A stretch of 28,440 nucleotides of DNA, taken from JTS-AC122 sp050246015 (GTDB taxonomy: Bacteria > Planctomycetota > Phycisphaerae > Phycisphaerales > UBA1924). Positions 22,456 to 28,440 of the stretch are shown piece after piece. How positions within the stretch are numbered: the stretch's first letter is position 1; each line of letters starts with the position of its first letter. The translations under genes and the position numbers were made by a program. The notes beneath the pieces were generated by a model that saw nothing but the letters and a program-made list of their open reading frames with translations, was not told the origin of the DNA and did no database searches. The stretch is taken from positions 1-28,440 of the forward strand of contig JBFWWU010000033.1 of assembly GCA_050246015.1 (NCBI GenBank). Direction: 5' to 3'.

Positions 22456-22959
22456 CTAGGCGATGGGTCGAACCAGGAGACGGCTGCCTTCGACGGAGAC
22501 GACGCGGACGCGTGCGCCAGCGCGGATGAGGGAGGTTTCGGAGATCGCCTGGACTTTCTGGTCGCCGATCTTGACGGTGCCGACGGGGCGCATGTCGGTG
22601 AGGACGGTGCCTTCGAGGCCGACGAGGGCGTCGAACTCACCGGCGGGGGAAGGAGGGGGGGCGTCGTCGTCGGGGTCAAACTTGTCGGCGTCCTCGCCGT
22701 ACATCATTCGGCGGCCCAAGGGGGTGTGGGGCATGATACGAAGAGCGAAGAAGAAGGCGCCGCACCCCAGGACGAGGAAGGAGAGCATACCGACGACGCC
22801 CCAGGCTACGCTGACCTGGAAGAGACAGACGACGCCGGCGATGGCGAGGACGAAGGCGGTGAGGGAGATGAGTCCCATGGAGGGGACGAAGACTTCGACG
22901 AAGAGCAGCAGCGTGGCCGCGAAGAGGAGGCAGATTCCCCAGAAGAGGTACGATTCCAT
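22456..22959 (-). CDS. NfeD family membrane protein (short form)
   Basis: This is a 167-residue protein. The first part (about 3-95) holds three to four hydrophobic helices (YLFWGICLLFAATLLLFVEVFVPSMGLI, AFVLAIAGVVCLFQVSV, GMLSFLVLGCGAFFFAL). The P-S-x-G-L-I turn after the first helix is typical of NfeD. The C-terminal about 60 residues form the small OB-fold NfeD domain (GLEGTVLTDMRPVGTVKIG.., ending RVRVVSVEGSRLLVRP). There is no ClpP-like protease domain, so it is the short form, a class proposed to work with stomatin/flotillin-type membrane microdomain proteins. ATG 22959 is chosen because it directly precedes the first helix; an 80-residue upstream extension looks non-coding. It is probably the first gene of the NfeD-FUN14-lipoprotein unit. 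Confidence 0.85.
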   Translation of the reverse strand: MESYLFWGICLLFAATLLLFVEVFVPSMGLISLTAFVLAIAGVVCLFQVSVAWGVVGMLSFLVLGCGAFFFALRIMPHTPLGRRMMYGEDADKFDPDDDAPPPSPAGEFDALVGLEGTVLTDMRPVGTVKIGDQKVQAISETSLIRAGARVRVVSVEGSRLLVRPIA

Positions 22960-23074
22960 GCCGAGGGGGTCTCCGGAGGCGTCGAAGCGTGGTATGAAGG
23001 AGTGTAGCGCGTGAGCGAGATTGTCGTTTCTTCCGCGACGGGAGGTGGCCCGCGGACGGGCGGGATGGAGGGAG

Positions 23075-23920
23075 TCAGGTTGTGCGGCGCAGGAGGACGA
23101 CGACGACGCCGGGGAACTGCTTGAGCGTTTGAGCGTGGAATCCGCCGCCCGCGTGCTCGATGTCGGCGAGGAACCGGGAGAGGTCGTAGGGAGCATGAAG
23201 TTCGACGACCATGTGTCGCACGCGAGCGAGCCAGGGGCTGCAGGTCGCGAAGACTTCCTGCTCGGCGCCTTCGATGTCGCACTTGAGCAGGTCGATATCG
23301 GCGTCGATGCCGGCGTGCTGGAGGACCTGGGGGAGGGTCAGGCCGGGGATGGTCATTGAATCGGTGGGGGCGTGGGCGTCGGAAATTCTGAACGCCCACT
23401 CGCCGTGCGAGCGATCGAGGGTGACGTCCCGAGGGGTTCCGACGACGCAGGCGCGGACGAGCGAGGCGTTGCCGTGGGGGTCGGAGGGGGTCGCGCCGGC
23501 CAGGGCGTTGAGGCGGGCGACGGCGAGGTTGGCGTCATCGGGTTCGACGGCGATGATGGCCGCGCCGGGGAAGCGGTTCTGCCAGAGGCGGATGGAGAGG
23601 CCGACGTTGGCGCCGAGATCGACGATGGTGCGGACGTTGTGGAGTGAACCATCGAAGAGCGCGTCGTACTCATGCTCGAAGAAGATCTCTTCGAGGACGC
23701 GGAAGTCGGTGGTGCCGAGGCGGACGTGAAGCGGCCCGCGGAGGTCCCTGAGTCTCACGGCGACGGTGCGGCGCTTGAAGGGAAGGGGGAGCGAAGGGAA
23801 CCGGCCGAGGAGGCGGTCATAGATCCACCACAGGAAGCCGGGGCCGCGGAAGAGCGAGCGGCATCGGGCCTGCACGCGGAGCGACTGGAGCACGGAACGT
23901 TTGCCGGGTGGGGCGGTCAT
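23075..23920 (-). CDS. FkbM family methyltransferase
   Basis: This is a 281-residue SAM-dependent methyltransferase, probably methylating a sugar or other hydroxyl group of a surface glycan. Rossmann motif I is VDLGANVGLS (100-109), followed by the acidic AVEPDDAN and the family motif DLLKCDIEGAEQEVF, which characterises FkbM proteins. An N-terminal extension of about 70 residues with hydrophobic and basic patches precedes the domain. The ATG is six bases after the stop of the glycosyltransferase gene, with no ribosome-binding site, so translation probably depends on coupling to that gene. Acceptor cannot be deduced. Confidence 0.88.
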   Translation of the reverse strand: MTAPPGKRSVLQSLRVQARCRSLFRGPGFLWWIYDRLLGRFPSLPLPFKRRTVAVRLRDLRGPLHVRLGTTDFRVLEEIFFEHEYDALFDGSLHNVRTIVDLGANVGLSIRLWQNRFPGAAIIAVEPDDANLAVARLNALAGATPSDPHGNASLVRACVVGTPRDVTLDRSHGEWAFRISDAHAPTDSMTIPGLTLPQVLQHAGIDADIDLLKCDIEGAEQEVFATCSPWLARVRHMVVELHAPYDLSRFLADIEHAGGGFHAQTLKQFPGVVVVLLRRTT

Positions 23921-23926
23921 GGAGCG

Positions 23927-24970
23927 CTAGGCGGAGGCGGCGGAGGAACGCGAAGGACTGTGGGCGTACAGGGGCGGCAGATCCGGAGAAGGGGTGATGG
24001 AGGGGCGGATGAGGGAAAGGGGGAGTGGGCTGAGCTTGTAGAGGCGGCGGGAGAGGGCGTAGGTTTGGGAGGAGACGGGTCGCCGGGGGTCGAGGCGGCC
24101 CATGAGCATGTCGCGGTAGCCGCGCCAGAGGCCGCGGAGCGTGGAGCGAAGATGCTGTTTTTTGAGTCCCCAGCGGAGGAGGTTGAGGGTCATGCCGAGC
24201 ATCCGGAGTGTGAGATGTGGCATGGGGATGTTGTGCCAGGCGTAGAGGATATGGTTGCGGGCGTTGTTTTCGAAGAGGCGTGAGAAGTCGCGCTTGGGCG
24301 ATTCGAGGTGTCGGATGGGGGTAGCGGTGCCGGCGCGCACGATGTAGCCGGCGTGGAGCATGCGGAGGGCGAAGTCGCCCTCTTCGCCCTGGTGGAGGTG
24401 GATTTCGCGGTATTTTCCGAGTTGGACGAAGAGGTCGCGGCGAACGATGTGCGCGGTGCCAACGTAGGCAGGGATGGCGTAGGGCTCGGTAGAGTCGGGC
24501 GCGAGTTGGCGGACGCCGTCGGTCTTGTAGATGTCGATATAGGGGATGGCGAGGGCGCCGACGCGCGGATGATCGAGTTCGCGGAGCGAATGGGAGATGA
24601 TGTCGGGGGCTGGAAAGGTGGCGTCGTCATCGATGGAGACGATGAGGTTGGTGCGTGCGAGGAGGGCGGCGCGGTTTCGCTGAACGATGTAGCCGCGGGA
24701 GACCTGGTCGCGCAGGTAGCGGATCTGGGGAAAGAGTTCGCGGACCATGTCGGGGGTGCCGTCGGTGGAGGCGTCGTCGATGACGAGAACTTCCAGGGGA
24801 AGGTCCTGCGTGAGGCACGAAGCGATGGCGTCCTGGAGTTCCTGCTTCCGGTTTTTGGATGTGATGACGACCGTGCATGCGCACTGGCCGGGGACGGTGA
24901 CGCTGAGGGCGGGGAGGCGTCCCTGCGCGGCGTCGTGCTCCGCGGTTGAGTTCGAGATGGGGTTGGGCAT
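23927..24970 (-). CDS. Family 2 glycosyltransferase
   Basis: This is a 347-residue GT-A fold transferase. The nucleotide-sugar binding region starts with CTVVITSKNRKQELQDAI (about 32-49), followed by VLVIDDASTDGT (61-72) and the metal-binding acidic cluster SIDDDATFP (Asp114-116). Acceptor-side motifs include the FVQLGKYREIHLHQGEEGDFALRM block with the ED-type catalytic acid. No long transmembrane segments are evident, so the enzyme is probably peripheral on the cytoplasmic side. I chose ATG 24970 (MPNPISNSTAEHD); a longer reading to 25183 adds unconserved sequence. It is divergent from the flippase gene and directly upstream of the FkbM methyltransferase. The sugar and acceptor are unknown. 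Confidence 0.9.
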   Translation of the reverse strand: MPNPISNSTAEHDAAQGRLPALSVTVPGQCACTVVITSKNRKQELQDAIASCLTQDLPLEVLVIDDASTDGTPDMVRELFPQIRYLRDQVSRGYIVQRNRAALLARTNLIVSIDDDATFPAPDIISHSLRELDHPRVGALAIPYIDIYKTDGVRQLAPDSTEPYAIPAYVGTAHIVRRDLFVQLGKYREIHLHQGEEGDFALRMLHAGYIVRAGTATPIRHLESPKRDFSRLFENNARNHILYAWHNIPMPHLTLRMLGMTLNLLRWGLKKQHLRSTLRGLWRGYRDMLMGRLDPRRPVSSQTYALSRRLYKLSPLPLSLIRPSITPSPDLPPLYAHSPSRSSAASA

Positions 24971-25155
24971 GGCGGGCGAATCGATCAGGAGCGGAGGTTT
25001 CAAGCGTAGACCCACAAGCGAGGCTTGGTGACACGACGGACGCCGATACACACTCGGTCGGTTCGGCGCGGGGGATGAGTGGGTGCCGGCGGGGCTCATC
25101 TTCTGACCGATAACAGCCGATAGGATCTGCGCACTTCTTGCAGTGGTATTGGTGA

Positions 25156-26946
25156 ATGCCCGACGCCTCCCTCCCTCCGACACACTCGCAGCGTGAACAC
25201 GGCCCGGCCGGGGGATCGGCGTGGGCGGGGGAGAGGGGCGAGGCGGAAGCGGCGGGGGGGCAGGAGCGAGCGCGGGACGAAGGGCCGGCGGGAGGCGCCT
25301 CGCCGCAGATCGGGAGCGCGGTAAAGCGCGGGATGACGTGGACGGTGGCGAACACGGTGGTGGCCAAGGGGCTGAGTTTCGTCTCGATCGCGGTGCTGGG
25401 GCTGCTGCTGACGCCGGAGGATTTCGGGATCTACGGGATCTCGTTTTCGATCGCGGCGTTTTTGCAGGTGTTCCGAGACGGGGGCGTGGTGCAGTTGCTG
25501 GTGCAGCGAGGGGAGGCGGCGTACGGCGAACTGCGCGGGCCGGTGTTCTGGATGGCTGGGGCGTTCAACGCGGTGACGGGGGGCGTGCTGGCGTTGCTGG
25601 CGCCGGTGCTGTCGCGGGCGTATGGCTCTGGGGAACTGATGTGGCTGCTGGTGGTGATCGGGGTGTCGATGCCGTTGGCGACGCCGGGGGTGGTGCTGCA
25701 GGCGCGGCTGGCGATGCAACTGAGGTTCGGGACGATCGCGCGGATCCAGTTGATGTCGTCGATCATCCGGTACGGAGGGACGATTACGCTGGCGTGGATG
25801 GGGATGGGGCCGCTGTGCTTTGTGCTGCCGCTGCCTGTGATCGCGGCGTATGAAGGGGTGGCGGCGTACGCGGCGACGGGGGAGTCGCCGTGGCGAGATG
25901 GGGCGCGAGTGGGAGTGTGGCGGGGGCTGTTCCTGCACAGCCGGTGGTTGATCCTTCAGGCGCTGGCGAGCGCGTCGATCAACCAGGGGTGCTTCCTGAT
26001 GCTTGGGGCGATGGTGGACAAGTCGGTGGTGGGGGTGTTCTTCTTCGCGTACCAGTTGATCACACAGATCGACGCGGTGCTGGCGGCCACGGCGGGGGTG
26101 GTGCTGTTCCCGGCGTTGTCGAGGCTGGCGCCGGAGCCGGAGCGGTTCCGGGCGGCGCTGCTGCGGGCATGTCGCACGATCGTGTTCCTTGGGGCGCCGG
26201 CGACGGGGGCGCTACTGGCGGGGATGGACGCGTTCGAGAACATGATGTGGCACGCGCGGTGGAGTGCGGCGGTGTTGCCGGTGCAGGCGTTGTCGGTGTT
26301 GTACGCCGCGCGGGTGCTGTTCACGGTGCCGGGGGTGGCGCTGATGGCGCAGGGGAAGTTCAAGGCGTGCGCGATGATCGTGCTGGCGTGCGGGGTGGGG
26401 CTGATGCTGGTGACGGGTGCGAGTGCGCTGGCGAACCCGACGCCGGACTCGATCGCGGTATGGATCGGGGCGTATCTGGGACTGGGATGCCTGGCGTGCT
26501 CGCTGATCATCATGCGGCGACTGGGGGTAGAGACGGTGGCGGCGGTAAGGTCGATCGTCCCGCCATGGGGCGCGGCGTGGGTGGCGGCGGGGGCGGCGAT
26601 GGCGGTGGACACGGTGGTGCGCGGGGTGGTGCTGCCGGCGCCGGGAACGGCGCTGGATTTCCTGGCGCGGTCGGCGACAACGTTCCCGTTCTGGGCGGCG
26701 TTCGAGTCCACGCATGACGCGTCGGCGGGGCTGGGGGCGGTGCTGTCGGGCGCGATGAAGTTGGTCTTGACCATATCCGGGGCGGTGCGACTGGCGATCA
26801 TCGCGTCGGTGCTGGCGGGGGTGTACTTCGGGGTGATGCGGGTGCTGTTCCCGACGCGGCTGCGCGAGGGGCTGCACCTGGCGCCCGCGCGGTTTCACGC
26901 GATGCTGGACCGGGTGTTCCTGTTGCGGTCGCGCCGGGCGCGGTGA
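25156..26946 (+). CDS. Polysaccharide/lipopolysaccharide flippase (Wzx/WzxC-like, MOP superfamily)
   Basis: This is a 596-residue multipass inner-membrane protein with roughly 12-14 hydrophobic helices from about residue 55 to 575. The beginning of the domain, VKRGMTWTVANTVVAKGLSFVSIAVLGLLLTPEDFGIYG, is characteristic of polysaccharide transport proteins that flip lipid-linked glycans. FRDGGVVQLLVQR and the later DAVLAATAGVVLFPALSRL fit the WzxC branch. The first about 50 residues are Gly/Ala/Glu-rich and poorly conserved, so a later start is possible although no better ribosome-binding site is evident. A loop at about 505-535 is unusually long. Divergent GT2 and FkbM genes make a small surface-glycan locus. 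Substrate is unknown. Confidence 0.87.
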   Translation: MPDASLPPTHSQREHGPAGGSAWAGERGEAEAAGGQERARDEGPAGGASPQIGSAVKRGMTWTVANTVVAKGLSFVSIAVLGLLLTPEDFGIYGISFSIAAFLQVFRDGGVVQLLVQRGEAAYGELRGPVFWMAGAFNAVTGGVLALLAPVLSRAYGSGELMWLLVVIGVSMPLATPGVVLQARLAMQLRFGTIARIQLMSSIIRYGGTITLAWMGMGPLCFVLPLPVIAAYEGVAAYAATGESPWRDGARVGVWRGLFLHSRWLILQALASASINQGCFLMLGAMVDKSVVGVFFFAYQLITQIDAVLAATAGVVLFPALSRLAPEPERFRAALLRACRTIVFLGAPATGALLAGMDAFENMMWHARWSAAVLPVQALSVLYAARVLFTVPGVALMAQGKFKACAMIVLACGVGLMLVTGASALANPTPDSIAVWIGAYLGLGCLACSLIIMRRLGVETVAAVRSIVPPWGAAWVAAGAAMAVDTVVRGVVLPAPGTALDFLARSATTFPFWAAFESTHDASAGLGAVLSGAMKLVLTISGAVRLAIIASVLAGVYFGVMRVLFPTRLREGLHLAPARFHAMLDRVFLLRSRRAR

Positions 26947-26980
26947 GGCGTCGTGCGACGGTGAAGCCCTATGGTGCGGG

Positions 26981-28087
26981 ATGGTTGTTCGGCTTGCCCT
27001 GGAAGCGATGCGCACGCGCTTTGAGATCGTCCTTCTGGGCAGGGACCAATCCCGGCTGGTCGCGGCGGGGGAAGAAGCGCTGGCGGAGATCGAGGAATGC
27101 GACGCGCGCCTGAGCGTGTTCCGGGCCGGGAGCCTGCTTTCGCTCATCAATCGAGAGGCGGCGGGGCGGGCGGTCGGCGTTGATCAAGAGACCTTTGCGC
27201 TCGTGCGGGCGGCCCAGCGACTGCACGCGCAGACCGAGGGGGCGTTTGATCCGACGGTCGGGCCGCTGATGAAGGCGTGGCGGCTTCACGGGGACGAGCG
27301 CAGCGCCGTGGCGGCGGAGTCGGTGCAGAGCGCCAGGGCGTGCGTGGGCATGCATCTGGTGGAACTGGACGAACAAGCGCGGACGGTGCGATTCGCTCGC
27401 GAGGGAGTCTCGCTGGACCTTGGCGGGCTGGCGAAGGGACATGCGCTGGAACTGGCCGAGCGCGTGCTTCGCCGCGTCGGGATCGGCGCCGGCGGGGAGA
27501 GCGCGATGATTCACGCGGGCACCAGCAGCGTGACGGCGGTGGGCGCGCCGCCCGGGGAGCCGGGGTGGCGGGTGGCGATCCGCCCCCCCCGCCCCCCCCG
27601 CCCCCCCCTCCTCCCGCGCGCTGGGCACCCTGGGAGCAATGCGGGCACCGGAAGCGGAGAGGGAACCGGCGAAGACACGGCGGCTCACGTGCGGGTCGGG
27701 CCCGGCTCGATTAATGATGGGCCGGAGTGGAGCGGGCCGTACCCGGTGGTAGTGCTGCGGGATCGCTCGCTCTCGGTGTCGGGGGTGTGGGGACGGGTGG
27801 TCGAATCGGCCCAGGGGGTGGTGCATCACATCATGGATCCGCGGACGGGGAGTTCGGCGCGTGGGGCGCTGCTGGCGGGGGCGGTGAGCCCGACGGGGGT
27901 GGAAGCCGAGGGGGTATCGACGGCGCTGGTGGTGCTGAACCGGACGCCGCGCGGGCCGATGGGGTGGCGTGATCTGGTGACGATCCGGCATGTGGCGGGG
28001 AGGGAGCCGGCGTGGGAGATCGAGGGCGCGGGCGCGGACGGAGTTGTCTATCTTTGTTCATCGGGTGGGGCGGGAGGGAGAGAATAA
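26981..28087 (+). CDS. apbE: FAD:protein FMN transferase (ApbE) with a poly-C-encoded insertion
   Basis: ApbE covalently attaches FMN to Thr/Ser residues of flavoproteins such as NqrB/C and RnfG/D. This 368-residue copy has FDPTVGPL (about 86-93), LDLGGLAKGHALE (about 145-157), HAGTSSVTAVG (about 177-187), HHIMDPRTGSSARG (about 284-297) and EGVSTALVVL (about 316-325). Between GWRVAIR and YPVVVLRDRSLSVSG there is an insertion of about 45 residues beginning PPRPPRPPLLPRAG, encoded by three C8 tracts, and then Gly-rich. No signal peptide is present, although many ApbE proteins are exported, so this one may act in the cytoplasm or its true start may differ. ATG 26981 is only 34 bases after the flippase stop. 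An ATG ten bases earlier is out of frame. Confidence 0.88.
   Translation: MVVRLALEAMRTRFEIVLLGRDQSRLVAAGEEALAEIEECDARLSVFRAGSLLSLINREAAGRAVGVDQETFALVRAAQRLHAQTEGAFDPTVGPLMKAWRLHGDERSAVAAESVQSARACVGMHLVELDEQARTVRFAREGVSLDLGGLAKGHALELAERVLRRVGIGAGGESAMIHAGTSSVTAVGAPPGEPGWRVAIRPPRPPRPPLLPRAGHPGSNAGTGSGEGTGEDTAAHVRVGPGSINDGPEWSGPYPVVVLRDRSLSVSGVWGRVVESAQGVVHHIMDPRTGSSARGALLAGAVSPTGVEAEGVSTALVVLNRTPRGPMGWRDLVTIRHVAGREPAWEIEGAGADGVVYLCSSGGAGGRE
27583..27608. repeat. Three C8 tracts separated by single G inside apbE
   Basis: C8 runs at 27583-27590, 27592-27599 and 27601-27608 are separated by G, that is (C8G)2C8. The frame through apbE is intact in this assembly. Slippage by one or two bases would shift it, and the downstream FMN-binding motifs would be lost. 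Confidence 0.95.
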
Positions 28088-28168
28088 GCGCCGGGCGAGG
28101 GGGGGCTGTGGAGCGCGGCGCGGCGCGATGACTCAGGAGAGACGACTCACTCGAGCGGAAGGGATCGC

Positions 28169-28440
28169 ATGAGCGGCATGGAAGTGGATCGGCGGGAGTT
28201 TCTCAAGGCAAGCGCGGGGGCGGCGGCGGTGGTGGCGTTGATGCCGGAACTGGGGCTGGCATCGACGCTGTCGGCCGCCGACGAGGTGGCGCTGGGGCTG
28301 ATCGGGGCGGGACGGCAGGGGCGTGCGATCCTGACGGAACTACAGAAGTTGAGCGCGGCGCGGGTGGCGAGCGTGTGCGATACGGACGCCTCGCGGCTGG
28401 AATCGGGGCTGAGGCGGACACAAGGGGCCAGCGGAGATCG
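28169..28440 (+). CDS. Gfo/Idh/MocA family oxidoreductase with Tat signal, 5' part only
   Basis: Ninety codons are visible before the window ends. ATG 28169 follows GGAAGGG. The N-terminus carries a twin-arginine export signal, DRREFLKASAGAAAVVALM (residues 7-25). The Rossmann nucleotide-binding motif LGLIGAGRQGRAIL (about 43-56) follows after a short spacer, then VASVCDTD (about 67-74), whose Asp typically binds the NAD(P) ribose. Such Tat-exported dehydrogenases are very numerous in planctomycetes and are thought to act on sugars in the periplasm, exported with the cofactor bound. The catalytic EKP region is outside the window, so substrate class is unknown. Confidence 0.85.
   Translation, partial: MSGMEVDRREFLKASAGAAAVVALMPELGLASTLSAADEVALGLIGAGRQGRAILTELQKLSAARVASVCDTDASRLESGLRRTQGASGD

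Overview
The window is GC-rich bacterial chromosome, most likely from a planctomycete of the class Phycisphaerae. The main taxonomic clue is the large secreted protein at 8679-12167. It ends in paired EF-hand/dockerin-like repeats (DxNxDGxxNSQDFFDF) of a kind I associate with Phycisphaerales. Outer-membrane porins, Tat-exported Gfo/Idh oxidoreductases and compact ECF sigma operons also fit. This is inference from family knowledge, with no 16S or database search behind it.

Layout, left to right. 263-1951 (minus): PilZ protein, then a rhomboid protease with a TPR-like tail. 2068-4873 (minus): two paralogous OprO/OprP-type porins, each with its own promoter region and a strong intrinsic terminator. 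4874-5301: a divergent regulatory region with a PhoB-box-like repeat. 5302-7559 (plus): PhoB and PhoR. 7797-8588 (plus): TatD nuclease. 8679-12167 (minus): a 1162-residue exported modular protein. 12481-14950 (plus): ECF sigma factor, membrane protein with anti-sigma features and an exported helical protein, overlapping by 4 bases at both junctions. 15045-17688 (minus): ribosome recycling factor and an enlarged glutamyl-tRNA synthetase whose start abuts a long 8-bp tandem array containing an assembly gap. 18057-19742 (plus): a lone NuoC and a XerD-type recombinase. 19915-20964 (minus): PstS. 21237-22959 (minus): NfeD, a FUN14-domain protein and a lipoprotein. 23075-26946: GT2 glycosyltransferase and FkbM methyltransferase, divergent from a polysaccharide flippase. 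26981-28440 (plus): ApbE and the start of a Tat-exported Gfo/Idh oxidoreductase.

Functional themes. Phosphate: PhoB/PhoR, twin porins and PstS form a plausible Pho regulon, although pstCAB is not in the window. Envelope: FUN14/NfeD/lipoprotein, the surface glycan genes and the ECF operon.

The most striking sequence-level signal is a reversal of strand composition. The + strand is C-rich up to about 7.2 kb and G-rich from there to the end, regardless of gene direction. A minus-to-plus GC-skew switch is the polarity expected at a replication origin. Other unusual items are a palindromic repeat inside gltX with a second copy at 8641, the GATCGAGG array, and three C8 tracts inside apbE. I saw no tRNA, rRNA, CRISPR array, transposase or prophage gene.
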